Source of the DNA: Grifola frondosa
Lineage: Eukaryota > Basidiomycota > Agaricomycetes > Polyporales > Grifolaceae
Assembly (NCBI GenBank): GCA_001683735.1
Contig: LUGG01000017.1
Coordinates: forward strand, 62,001 to 126,000
Length of the DNA: 64,000 bases
Direction of reading: 5' to 3'
In this document: piece after piece, positions 21,239 to 32,805 of the stretch
Position numbering within the stretch: the stretch's first letter is position 1
Layout of the letters: every line of letters begins with the position of its first letter
Program-made: the position numbers and the translations under genes
Notes under the pieces: generated by a model
Database searches by the model: none
Told to the model about the DNA's origin: nothing
What the model saw: the letters and a program-made list of their open reading frames with translations, nothing else

Positions 21239-21535
21239 GCGGCGGGTGGACCGTAGAGGTGACACTTATTCTTTGGCTTGTCATATGCTTTGTGGTTTGA
21301 CATCACACGAAGTCTTGTGTTTTGATGAAGCGATCAGCAGCGGGTGGGCTCTGTAAAGGCGACGCTTATTCTTTAGTTTGTCGTACGCTTTGAAGTTTGA
21401 CATCGCACGGAGTCTTGTGTTTTGATGGAGTGCCCTGCAGCTGGTGGGCGTAGAGGTTACACATGCTTTTTAGCTTGTGGTACACTTTGTAGTCCATCAT
21501 TGACGTTGGCATTGCGTGGAGTGTTGTGTGCTGAT
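21239..21535. repeat. three tandem units of about 96-101 bp
   Basis: Unit 1 near 21,239, unit 2 near 21,335 and unit 3 near 21,436. Units 1 and 2 share CTTATTCTTT, TTTGACATC and AAGTCTTGTGTTTTGATG-like blocks. Unit 3 is more diverged. They lie just upstream of the KDZ gene. Confidence 0.75.
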
Positions 21536-21636
21536 TGTAATTTGAGTATCTGTGCGATGAGATCTGGGCGTGGTGGTGGCTGCATGACCCCGAAAAAGCA
21601 AGGGACTGGGAGGGTGGATGCGGAGACCTCCTTTCC

Positions 21637-24600
21637 ATGTCATCGAAAAAGTCTGCTCGTGGGGGTTTTTCATTGGGAAGCATATTCCAGTCCACGAAAA
21701 CATCTCCTGCTCGGCGTACACTGAATCCATGGGCTTCGACCACAATACCCAACCCCAGGTACACCCACCGACACCGTACTCTACCTCGAGCAAGGAGACG
21801 GAGCGTGATGGACTTTCTAGTGATGAGCCAGCACGCAAGAAGGCCAAAGTGAATAATACGATTGTACATCCTTCTCCAGTTGGTTAAATATGATCTAATG
21901 AATGCCAACAGTCTCCCTCGATGCGCATGACTCAATTTCTCGACCACTGGGCCTCGCGGGCATTATCAGCAATTCTCCATCATGAAGAGGGCCCATCTGA
22001 TGATTCTGGGCCTACGTGCTCAGGGTGCTCAGCGCGTGTACCATTGTGCACGCCCGACGAACACACTGGACAGTCGGTGTATATGCCTACCTCCACAGAT
22101 GAGCAATGCGCATATCGCTGCTTCGACTGCTACCATTCGGGAGTTTTCTGCCCGAATGCATCGTCGTGTGTCACACACACAATCCATTCCATCGCATAGA
22201 AGAATGGGGGCAGGTGAGTGGGTTTTGGCAGAGGCGATCTCTGGGCGACCTTGGGTTGGTTGTGAATCTTGGACATGGTGGTGCGAAGTGTCCGCTTGCC
22301 TTTGCGGAACCTCGACACATGTCGGTTGTCCCACGAGCATGGTGTCCATAGGATTCTCTGTGATTCTGCGCCTGTAAAACCACTGCAGATAGCTCGGTCC
22401 TTGCTCAACCTCTCCAGCTGATCACATTCGGGTTATTTCCAGGCTCTTGGGACACTCCATGACGACTTTCACGATATCTATGCTATGTGACTATCATTTG
22501 CTGTCGCTCCAGTCCCAAATCAGTGCGCACGACTATTTATGTTCTTGCGCTGCTTGACGGAATATCAGTCCTCACGATGTTGCAGTAGGTTGTTTGTTAC
22601 CTTGCAGACATGCACTGAATGACATTACAGGATCACTATCAGGAATTCATGACGCCATGTGCGAGTTTTCATTCTTGCGTGCCGTGAAGCGGGCTTGTGG
22701 AGCCTAGCAGAACATGGTGGCTGAAGTCTTGCTGTTTTATGCCCTGCATGTCCTCAACCAGGGATGAATATGGCTGCTGGCTGGGAGCAGCGAGATAAGG
22801 ATCTTGAGTACGTGGCGGCCATCCTTTACTGCGATTGTAGGTCTGAAGTTCGGTTAGATACCTGGATGCTCTTTTCCACACTGTGGACGGGAACTTCCAG
22901 CAGAACCAGAAGATGAAGCCTATGGATGTGGATGACTTACTGTTGACTCACGGCGCCGCATATTTTGCAAATGAAAGCGATTTTACCAAGTTTCAACAAA
23001 GGCTACCGCCGATGAAAAAAGAGGCGAGTTCAGATGGTGTGGGTTCATTGTTATGGGGTGGTTTGACTCATGATGTTTTAGGTATCTACATGCCACAAAT
23101 TTGGTGCTTTGGGTTACAGTGGATATGGAGGCCGAGTATCAGGGACTGTGGGGCTGTCGTGTGCCCGGCACATGTTCGTGCTGCCTGGAGGAGGAGTAGA
23201 CTTGCAGAAGGGTGAGAGGTAAGTCGGCAAATCATGGACGAGAGAGCTGGCTGAAATTATCGAATAGGTATGCTAACGTCGACTTTGCAATGTTGTCGGG
23301 GTTGCAGAGGTGGATGGGCCTGCGGAGGCATATTTCGGGTTACGACATTAGCTGCCAGTATCGGATCAATTTCGCTGCATGCATGAAGGAAATTCTGAAG
23401 ATCATAGGGGATCTGGCTTCTATCGGACACAAGCTGTTTCTGTGGACCCTCCCTGCTGTAGGCAAGTTCCATCTTCCAGCACATCGACCATCTTGCCGAT
23501 TCAAATTCTCATTTCACTTCCTCCCTGGAGTGGGGATGACCAATGGGGAGGCGCTGGAAAGAATTTGGGCGACATTGAATGGACTGGCCAGCTGTACAAA
23601 GGAGATGAGTTCGGGTCATCGCCACGACATCATCAATGACTTTCACTCGGACATGAATATCCATCGTATGCATACTATAGGTACGATGACTGTCATTTTT
23701 GATAGGGTTGCACAGTAGTTAACATGACTACAGCACCCCAGCTGGCCGCAAAGCACACGCGAGCAGTTCAACAACTAGGAACAGCACGAGGACACCTCGC
23801 CAAGGTAGAGGAAAGCTTGGATAAGGTGAAGCTACAGCAGTACAAGAAGGTGGAGGCAGATTGGTTGCGAAAGGTGGTGGACATGAAGCACCACAAGGAT
23901 CTGGATAATCCGTATGAGCTACAGAAAGAGAAAGGTGCACACCCCGATCATGATTGCAATCGCAACTAATTGCTTGCAGCGCTATCACAAAAGGACCTGT
24001 TGTCGAATGTCAAGGAGAGACTGGGCAAGGGAATACAGCGTGGATTGGCAGGGTGATTGAAGAAGGATTGCAGTTGGAGGTGTTGAGGTATGCCCTGATG
24101 TTTCTACTGTGATTTCTTCATCTGACTGGCGAGGTGGAGGGACGAGCTGCTAGAAGATTTGGAAGTCGATGATGCCAGCGATGCCACCCACATGAAAATC
24201 AAGAGCAAGCAACAGCGATGGATTGCGAGAGTGGAAGGATGGAAGGAGCAAGCTAACACTTTCCTAGTTCCACTGGTAGACGATGCTGCGGGGAGCATCA
24301 CTGAAGACGGTCGGGTGGACGTGCATATGGCTTTCCCTTTGGCAGCCCGGAACAACGAGAAGCCGGCGTTGGATGGTCGCAGTACGGAGGTAGAAGGTGG
24401 GGTGGGTCCATGGCTTTTGGGCAAGAAAGGAGCCATGTGGAAGGAAGTTCATGAGGTGCGTTTAGACCTGCCATCGGCTTATGACAGGGCCATCTGCAGG
24501 CATGCATCAATGGCGGCAGCAGTGGAAGTTGAACTGGAGGCACGCAAGGGCCAAGCAAATGAGGCCTTAGACAACTTACGGGGCCACATCATCACATCCG

Positions 24601-25325
24601 AAGCATTCAAGCTGCAGAAGGTGAACGTTTCGGGTCAGGTTGCTACCATGTGGGTGAATCAGAAAATTCGCAACAAGCAACAGGCCATCAACAAGGCGGC
24701 CGACGGCTATTGTCGCGCACGCCGCGCGCTCACCACATTGGGAATGAAGGAGGATGACAGGATTTACTGGGTGCTGAAGACGACAGATGTGAAGAAGTTC
24801 ACAATGTCGTCAGGCCATCAGAAATTGGGCGAGAGCAAGGAGGCTGTATCGTGGATTTGAGAGGACTTGTCATTCGTAGACGGACAAGGGGATGAAGCAT
24901 ATCAAGAATTCTTCGAAGACGGTAAGCGTGCTTCTACATTACTGACATGAAATGTGTACGCTGAACTGCGACATCATGCAGCGATACGGATGCATTGGTT
25001 TAGGTCGAGCGCATTGAAGATGCGATGGGAGGAACAAGTGAACTTGCTAGAGGAGGAGATGGCTAGGATGGTAAGGACATTCATATTTTGTGAGCAGCAG
25101 TGGAAGGAGAAGGCACAACAGGTGGAGGGAAAGGGAGCGTGAGGACAGGCAGCATATGCGCGAAAGTGAGTTTGTATCTGACACTTGTGTGGCTGTTGAC
25201 TGTCGGCTAGGCAAGCAAATCGTTACATGCAGCTGTTCAATTGGAGCAAGAGTTGCTATGGAGTGAAGGTGAAGAAGGAGACGTGGGTTCGGACTGTCGA
25301 TATAAACTAGCAGGGACTTTATATT
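21637..25325 (+). CDS. CxC2-KDZ transposase (Kyakuja-Dileera-Zisupton superfamily)
   Basis: A multi-exon plus-strand gene. The N-terminus (from about 21,637, MSSKKSARGGFSLG) is basic and disordered. A CxC2 cysteine cluster spans about 22,010-22,370: CSGC, YRCFDCYHSGVFC, ECIVVCHTHNPFHRIEEW, RRSLGDLGLVVNLGHGG. The transposase core follows: ACPQPGMN (about 22,740), TVDGNFQQNQKMK (about 22,880), GYDISCQYRINF (about 23,340), LPAVGKFHLPAH, and GMTNGEALERIWATLNG with TKEMSSGHRHDIINDFH (about 23,540-23,640). The Asp of DGNFQ, the Asp of YDISCQY and the Glu of GEALERIW are the likely DDE residues. Coiled-coil-rich exons continue to about 25,325. KDZ transposases cut and paste DNA elements. One base seems missing near 22,151, where the C-x2-C spacing breaks frame. 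Confidence 0.85.
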
Positions 25326-25455
25326 AAGTATATATTGAGGAATGCGGGCATAAGTACGGAGGAAGAACTGAGACCATTTCTTCGACTGAATTATGACATG
25401 AGAACCATCGGTCGAGCTCCATTACCATACATGTGGTCTGTGAACATGCTCTCAC

Positions 25456-25839
25456 CGTGATAGGCGCAAGAGTTACTGACATCCCCGCCTGCTTGATGAA
25501 GTCGGAGGAAGCATAATCGAAGAGTTGGGGCTGATGCTCTTACATTGCTTTTTTTAAAGTAATGAACGAGTCAGAGAAAAGGCTTACATCAAATACACTA
25601 ACAGCACTCCTGATTGCCCTCATTGGGTCGACTGGTTTCTGGGTGGAGAATTGGAGAAGCCCGGACTGAAGCTCAGGAGGGAGCTTGTTCCGGTACACCT
25701 GGCCCTTCGCCACAGTACAAAGCTCAGCTGGAAAAACTGCTGACTTGCCTATGCGGTTCCCGAACAGCTGAGTGTTGGTGAGGAGGATCTCATACTTATC
25801 AATAAAATAATCCTGCCAACGATTTGAACTGATATTCAA
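25456..25839 (-). pseudogene. Argonaute fragment (PAZ end and L2 linker)
   Basis: Two minus-strand exons. Exon a (25,839-25,588) reads WQDYFIDKYEILLTNTQL, then FPAELCTVAKGQVYRNKLPP and LLQFSTQKPVDPMRAIRSAV, which follow the PAZ-to-L2 pattern of Argonautes (P-x-E-x-C...GQ...K...P...L...F...P). It ends at a clean GTAAGC donor. Exon b (25,530-25,456) reads FDYASSDFIKQAGMSVTL, the L2 motif, and ends at GTGAG. No N-terminal, MID or PIWI part is seen on either side, so the gene is a remnant; the KDZ gene's end lies about 130 bases away. Argonaute is the small-RNA-guided silencing protein. The fragment has no catalytic domain. Confidence 0.65.
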
Positions 25840-26421
25840 ATATTATAATCAGCACGCTGGGCCATCTGAGCGCGGGCGCTCCTTTTGCCATGGCAGAGAT
25901 GATCTACCAGTGCCTCATCCCACATTTCGCAGCACATACTATCAATAAGTATGCATTCTCTCTGACATTCATGCGCTACGCACTGACAGTGCAATAATCC
26001 ACGGAATTGCTCGTAAAGCTCAAGTCTGTAGACTTTGGCCTGAATATGGGCCTGAACGATGGTGGAGCTTTATCATGATGTCTTTGGAAGGGCGGCGGAC
26101 TACATTGATATGCCACACACAATGTATATTTTGTGCACAATGTATTTATGCTTTGCCGCATGCAGGGTATAACTAAATTATTTGCCCATTGCCCACATAA
26201 TAAAATTCTTCATGCTCGTAATTGAACCCATTTTTCTGACAGTGGACAGGTCAGCCGCTCCTTCGTTGTCGCACATGATATGCCCACCACGAAGCTGAAT
26301 ATGCGCGATAACACTGTTGACGCTGTAGCTTGTGTGATTGTGAAGTGATCAAGTTCTACACATCTTCTTCGAGGCACTCTCGCTCAAGAATGATCTTAAA
26401 TGTTGATATTAGAACTGGACT
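25840..26421. other. A/T-rich spacer, no gene recognised
   Basis: I looked here on the minus strand for upstream Argonaute exons and found none that hold. A protein-like minus-strand stretch near 26,200-26,320 matched nothing I know. Confidence 0.3.
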
Positions 26422-26506
26422 GACAGTAGCACCCGACCGACATTAGCACCCGATTGACATTAGCACCCGACTGACATTGGCACCCGATTGACATTATCAC
26501 CCGATT
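26422..26506. repeat. 17-bp satellite, five units
   Basis: Five consecutive units of the form GACATTAGCACCCGATT start at 26,422, 26,439, 26,456, 26,473 and 26,490, with one to three changes each. All keep the CACCCGA core. Confidence 0.9.
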
Positions 26507-26564
26507 GGGATAGATAATTGAGGCTTAACGGAGTGACAAAAGGTAATACATATCTGAATATATA

Positions 26565-26720
26565 AATGTCAGTATGGTGCAGTTGGTACATTATTGATTT
26601 GTGATTACCAAGTTGTGGGTTCGAATCTTGCCTATGTCATTTTGGTGCAGCACCATGTGATCTGCATGACAGATGGACCCGACTGCAGATGCTCCTGACA
26701 CCTCTATAGTAAGACATAAG
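26565..26720 (+). repeat. tRNA-His-like SINE head or tRNA pseudogene
   Basis: TGGTGCAGTTGG at 26,575 fits the Pol III A box, and GGTTCGAATCT at 26,618 fits the B box, 43 bases apart as in a tRNA. Between them TTGATTTGTGATTACCAAG forms an anticodon-arm-like segment with GTG in the anticodon place, so a tRNA-His origin is likely. The acceptor halves do not pair, so it is not a working tRNA. Downstream sequence carries another GATGGACCCGACTGC-like block. Confidence 0.5.
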
Positions 26721-27463
26721 GTAATGGGTCGGGTGGACCTGACCGACATGAGACTCATGTGTTGGGTACTACCGACGAACTGAAACTCTACCGTGCACGC
26801 AATAGACACTTAGCGATAACTATCAGAAGATCCTGACTTCCGCTGATGGACATATTCATATATCATCGGGGCTGCGTGCAGCATCACGAAACCGTCGAGT
26901 ACTAGTACACCGTGTGCCCTGATGCGATGAGTGTCGTGTCGTATAATTATTTACGTGATTAATTGAACGAGCGCCCGATGACATCGGCTAGGCTAGCGCC
27001 ACAATCGTCGGCAATTTCATCGATCCAACCGCGGCAGTAGACTCTCCAGCGCACGTATCGGAGCCCTCCAGCATCAAATCATCCTTGCACATGCACATGT
27101 CGCTGAATTCTAGACTCCACGAGGCATTGAGCATAGCTTTTTCTTCTGATGGAAGCCTCTCCTACAACAGCGATTTATCGATATTATTTGGGGCCGTTCC
27201 CATCCTCTGGGTACTGTCATTGGACGCTCGGTTTTGTGCCGGCGAAAATATTCATGCACATGTCTCGGTCTCATCTGAGCGAGGAGTGGACCTCGCAATT
27301 GCTAATATCCCCCCCCCCTATTCACCTGTTCAGACTGTGTTATGCCAGTTGTCTCACATCTTTCGCCGCCTTGTTGTGTGGAGGTACTTCCCCATGAGTC
27401 AGTAAACCCCCGTCGCCTTGCTCCACTTGAAGCACCCCTGTCTCCTTATCTCACTCTCCTCCG
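26721..27463. other. spacer between mobile region and gene cluster
   Basis: No gene recognised. A C-run (about 27,309-27,317) and short chance frames only. Confidence 0.35.
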
Positions 27464-29071
27464 TTGCCCATACTTCCTCGCGAAGTTTCATTTCATCCAG
27501 GTTACGAGTTATCGACTCATATTTTCCCTGCTGCATTTCCTCGATGTACTTCCGGCCTTTGGGTGGCGCCACCCCTTGTCGAGTCTTCCTCTCAACAGGC
27601 GGAACGTATCAAGAGTACTGTGGAGCACCTCAGCCGGCTGAAAGAAACCCAGGAACAAGGAACAGATATGCGACCCAACAGACGGGAGGTTCTATGGACG
27701 ATTGCAAATCGATATGTCAACACAGACCAGCAGAAGACGACTGGTTTGACTCTTGTATTTCTCCATGGTATTGGGGCTCATAAGGAGGTACGTTGAACGT
27801 TATATAGATGTTTCTAGACTGTTGACTCCTGCAAAGACCTGGACACCTGTTATCCAATGCTTAGTTTTAGAAATTGCGGCTTCTAGCTCTCCGCTCTATG
27901 TAAACGAGATTTGGGCTATGGATTGCGTCCAACACGGAGATAGCGGTCTTCTCAATGAAGCATCTCTTGGAGATACATGTACGTTCTTTGAATGTGATGC
28001 TATAGTGAACAAGGCTCACGGCGCATGACAGTTGATTGTGCAGATTATGCCAGAGACCTCACGAACTTTTTGCTCCATTATTTACCAGAGGACACGTCCC
28101 CTGCGCGTAGAATTTCAACTAATCTGTTCCGCCTTCCGGAATCAGTTACAGACCGTCGGAAAATCCATAGATTTTCTAATCGTACAGTCGTTGGGGTGGG
28201 CCATTCAGTTGGCGCATGCTCATTGTGAGTTTTATATTGATGATCGACTGTTCCCCAAGATTCGACATAATTATAATTTACAGGATAAATCCTGCTGTGG
28301 AATATCCCGCGCTGTTGTCATCTCTGGTTCTCGTCGAGTCGATGACCATACCGGAGTACGTTAAATACATCGATGGCCACCGTAAGAATGAAGCCATGTG
28401 CCTTCGACGGCGTTGGCTCTGGGACTCGATGTACGTGCAATTGCGCTAGTTGCTCTCACTTTGACTAACTGTCCTCTTCATTTGAGCGAGGACGCCACCA
28501 GAGACATCCACAAAAGTGGTTATTATCGATCATGGGATCCTAAATGTCTTCAACAGTTCTTGAAATATGCCATAATCCGGACGTCCGATGGCAAATTTCG
28601 CTTGAAGACCCATCCATATTTTGTATGCTTACTCTATTGAAGACAAATTCGCTTGCTCATACAATTGGGCACATTCAGGAGTCGTTGATGATGTACGAGC
28701 GTCTGATGGTCTACGAAGCTTGGGAGCTCCTTGACAAAATCAACCCATCTATCACAATGCACTGGGTGTGGGGCGGTAAGAGCGAAAGGGCCGGAGGGCC
28801 AGTGATACAGATCACATATAGACGGAAGGGCAACTGTTCAAACGACGTACATCCCAATGTCGGACATCTCGTGAGCCTCCATTCATCTGTGAATAACCGC
28901 GGACAGCATGATAATTTTATGCAACATACAGCTACCTCAGGAGATACCGGACCTTCTTGGTACGTGTTACCAATAACGAGCGGTTTTGAAGCTGATTGCG
29001 ATCGAATACCAGGGATGGATATCTTTCGATTCCTGTGTAGTCGATACTGCGAACGAGGTAGCAGGTTGTGA
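27464..29071 (+). CDS. alpha/beta hydrolase (fungal AB hydrolase-1 type)
   Basis: Starts at ATG 27,464, with YELSTHIFPAAFPR near the N-terminus as in related Agaricomycete hydrolases. Exon 1 (27,464-27,787) holds an NRYV segment and the oxyanion-region motif LVFLHGIGAHKE. Later exons read IWAMDCVQHGDSGLLNE, NFLLHYLPEDTSP, the nucleophile elbow VVGVGHSVGACS (G-x-S-x-G-like, Ser in HSVG), LVLVESMTIPEYVKYIDG, RRRWLWDS and VYEAWELLDKINPSI. A GHL near 28,865 supplies the likely catalytic His. Introns are about 50-60 bases. The C-terminus after GHL is unclear, so the end is approximate. Substrate unknown: a serine esterase, thioesterase or lactonase is possible. It is the first gene of the cluster and co-directional with the ligase that follows. 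Confidence 0.75.
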
Positions 29072-29660
29072 GGCTGTGATGTGGGTCATATGGTCATATT
29101 TCTGCTTGTTGAAGACATCTTGTAGTACGGACGTTTGGGTCTGCATATGTTTTTTGTTCTTGACATGGCTCCATGGGGGTTGTCTCCGTTCGGAGGCGAG
29201 AATTCCGATCGTGATCGATATCTAGCAATCGGGACTAAGCGCTTGAACTTTATGTTGTTTGCTCCCGACGTATGCCCAATTTTTTTTAATTCCGGTTTGT
29301 CATATGTCCGGGCACGCTGATAAGGCTCTACGTGACATGCACATGCGATAACATGAAAACTCAAGACCAGCGCGCCGGAACTGAAAGCCATCGGTTCTGA
29401 TGTACTTTTCCACTGCGCCCAGCCACAGTCAGCGATCGGTGGAAGAGAAGTGCCGATGGTTTTCCGGCAACTGGGAACGTGTCTATAAATATTTAATCAA
29501 AAATTTTAGTTAATTCCACCTCCGCTTATTATCGCATTCAGTAAATCTGATATTCCTAAGCATGTTATTCTCGCGTTTTAGACTGCGCTCCCTGTCATTC
29601 AGGTTTGATAAATCTTTTCTTTGGACAACAGTGCAGTCGTGTTCGCTCCCCGGGACCTAG
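29072..29660. other. intergenic region between hydrolase and ligase
   Basis: No gene recognised. It carries the 3' end of the hydrolase and the promoter of the ligase. Short open frames match nothing. Confidence 0.4.
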
Positions 29661-32410
29661 TATGACTCTTTTTCACTCTCGCGCCAACCCTCTCATTCTC
29701 CCGCCGGATGACTTGAGTCTACCCCAGTTCGTGCTGGACGGCGTTGTACAGCATCCAACGAAGCCGACGAGAGGAGGAGGGCATACCGTGTATGATAGAT
29801 GAAGAGAGCGGTAAAGCTGTATCCGTTTCTGATGTGAGTCTGACGCACTATGTCTACAACCTAATTTGCTTGAACGGCTTTGTCGCAGCTTCGTTTCCGA
29901 ACTGCCGCTCTCGCGAGGGCCATCAGTGGATGTTGGGGTATAGGTAAGCTTCTAAGCTTCCGCTCGGGAGTCCAGCTCACTGCTTATGCTTTTGTCAGGC
30001 CCAGGAGATGTAGGCACGTAGTACTTCGTACTGCATCTATCCAGCAATCTCATAGGTCATTCAACAGTTTCGCTTTACGTGCCAAACCACGTTGGTGAGT
30101 ACTTAAAGTTCGTGTGATTTGGTTTTGTAAATACAGATTGACATTCACAGATTATGCGGTTATAATTTGGGCAATACACAGGCTCGGAGGAACTGTTGCG
30201 TGCGCATCTTCATTGATTTTTGTACCTCTTTTCTTTACTGTTGGCTTCCTGCAGACCGATGAGCCCAGGTTTGACTGTAGAAGAACTGGGTAAGCAATTT
30301 TGCCTTTGGAGTTTGCAATGTAGTTGACAATATGCTTCAGTATACCAGCTGGAGATTGCAACTCCATCTCTTATCGTCGCACACACTGATAATTTGCCTA
30401 TCGCTCTTCAAGCGACGACTGCGATCGGCCTTTCCCACTCTCGTATTGCAGTCCTTGACGGCGACCACTCCAAGAATACTCAGTTCAAGTCCATCGATGA
30501 ACTCATCCAACGACACGCTGATTTCCCTCCCTTCACTGAATTCTTGTTCTCCAGCGGGCAGGCCAAAGAGAAAATCGCCTTCCTTTGCTTCTCATCCGGC
30601 ACTACTGGAAAACCCAAGGTAAAGTTGCTCGCTCATATTTTCGTGATGCTCATATCTACATCATCATAGGCGGTGGCGATCTCTCATTGGAACGTCATCT
30701 GCAATGTGCTTCAGAATGCTACATTCAATCGCATAAACGAGCCGTACGCTTCTTGGGAGGAAAGAAGGTTCCGCCCAGGTGATATCGTGACTGGAGGTTG
30801 GTTAATATTCCACTGCCATGTAATCCGTGACTAATTTCGAACTTCATTTTGCCACTATACCGTACGGTTGAGGCTCTCTTCACATGAATATTTCTGACAG
30901 ACACTTCAGATATTTATGGACTGGTCGTAAACGTGAGTGTCGCAGTAAACGAGGCTATGGATATTTTTTGACGCCTCGCTTAGCTGCATTTCATGATTTA
31001 TGCTGCGGTACTATCTCGTTTGCTGTCATGAACTTCGCTACGACTTGTAATGACTCAGCAATGGCCTCCTAGATGACAATCGTTATTTCGAAGAAATTCA
31101 ACTACGAGGGTCTTCTACAGAATATTGCACGCTACCGGATCACACATCTCATGTGAGTATCTATTATACATGACTTATTGCCAAACTCATTGTATTGTGC
31201 TGTCCGATAGGATTGTTCCCCCCAGGCGGTCCTCTTTTGCAAGGTACGAATATAGTTTACACATTCCCGCAGAATCGATGTGTCCATGTCGTTGTAGCAC
31301 CCATCGACCAAACAATATGACCTATCAAGTGTTCGTTGCTGTATGGTAGCCGCAGCGCCTGTATCCGCGGAGCTCACTACACAACTCCTCCAAGTATTCC
31401 CCGGCGTGCAATTGGGACAGGGATATGGTATTCTTTACAGCTTTTCATAACGCGCTTCACGTCGTTCTGATATTTGGCTGCAACAGGGATGACTGAAACG
31501 TGCGCGACAGTCAGCATGGTGCGTGACTTAGATATGCTTTAGTTCCTGAAATGTAACCTGACAACTGTGGATAGTTTCCGGTATCGCAGAAGGTCGCCAC
31601 ACTGGGAAGTGGTGGACAACTCGTTTCAGGGACAATTGCCCGAGTCGTGAAGCTCGATGGAACGCTTGCTGGTGTTGGGGAACGTGGTGAGCTTCAGATC
31701 CGAGGGCCGCAGGTTGTATTAGGATATTACAAGAATAAGGATGCGTAAGTCCGATTCCTTCTGGCAATTTCATACTGGCTAATGCACCGTCAGCACGGGA
31801 AACATTCATTGATGGGTTAGTCCACATGCGACACATTCCTTCCTATACTTGTTGAGAACATATGCTCCAGATGGGTTCGGACCGGTGATGAAGTTGTCTT
31901 CCACGCGGATGGCGACCTCTTCGTGGTGGACCGCATTAAGGTCGGTATGCAACACTCGGCGTGATTGAAAATGCTCATTCGATTATTTAGGAGATTATCA
32001 AAGTGAAAGGTTACCAAGTCGCCCCGTCGGAACTAGAGGGACATCTGTTGGGTCATCCCGATGTCGCCGACGCGGGCGTTATTGGCGTCCCGGACGAATA
32101 CGCAGGCGAAGTTCCCTTTGCATTCATCGTTCTCAAACCGACGGTGGCATCCGCAATGGCTAAAGACGCGTCACTCGCCAGAAGCATACGGTCAAGTATC
32201 TTCAATGTCAGTAATTGCAGATCTGCAGAGCAACACAAATGCTGATATGTTGCCTTTTAGCACGTGTCTTCCACGAAATCTAGCTACAAATGGCTGAATG
32301 GAGGAATTGAATTCATCGATGTGATCCCCAAGAATGCAAGCGGCAAGATCCTGCGTCGTGTTTTGAGGGAGCTCAAGAAGCCGCAGCCATCTGGCCGGGC
32401 GCGGCTTTAA
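29661..32410 (+). CDS. 4-coumarate-CoA ligase-like acyl-activating enzyme
   Basis: An adenylate-forming enzyme that would make an acyl- or aroyl-CoA from acid, ATP and CoA. About 13 short exons can be joined. Motifs in order: [36 protein letters not shown]; the P-loop [10 protein letters not shown] (about 30,590); [35 protein letters not shown] (about 31,425); [15 protein letters not shown]; the [21 protein letters not shown] hinge region (about 31,930-32,035; over-length motif, key residues D, R, K, G); and NASGKILRR with the catalytic Lys (about 32,335). Two defects: a +1 frame change near 29,770-29,790 between HPTKPTR and IPCMIDEE, and an intron near 30,790-30,850 whose expected acceptor reads AC, not AG. 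Substrate class cannot be told from sequence alone. Confidence 0.85.
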
Positions 32411-32805
32411 ATACTCCCGTAGAATTTCGCATATTTTTGAGTCCTTCAGACTTCCTAGTTTTGTATTTCATGTACTATATGTTTCTCTCCACGGAGCATA
32501 CAGTACTGCATTTACAGCGGTAAGAGATCGAACTCGGAGGTCGATCTAGGTGTGCGATCGGGGAGTGATCTAGCGCGTGTCACACGGCAGTCACGCTGTT
32601 GTGTACATCCCAGCAGGTCTCCATAAAGCCGCGGGAGTCACCCCGCGTCCGTATCATTCACCTTTCCCCCCGAGGCATTCCAGTAATCGAAATCCAACTG
32701 TCCTTTACCTTTACATATTCATTCTGCAATGCGCATAGAAGAAGGATTCCAGCAGGTACATTGCTTGTTCACGTAGCCATAACCAGCACTAATGTTCGTC
32801 TCATC
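32411..32805. other. intergenic, promoter of acyl-CoA dehydrogenase
   Basis: No gene recognised. Pyrimidine-rich stretches lie close to the ATG at 32,806. Confidence 0.35.

Noticed and set aside
26422..26506. CRISPR-like array
   Set aside because: Units are contiguous 17-bp repeats without spacers, in a fungal genome.
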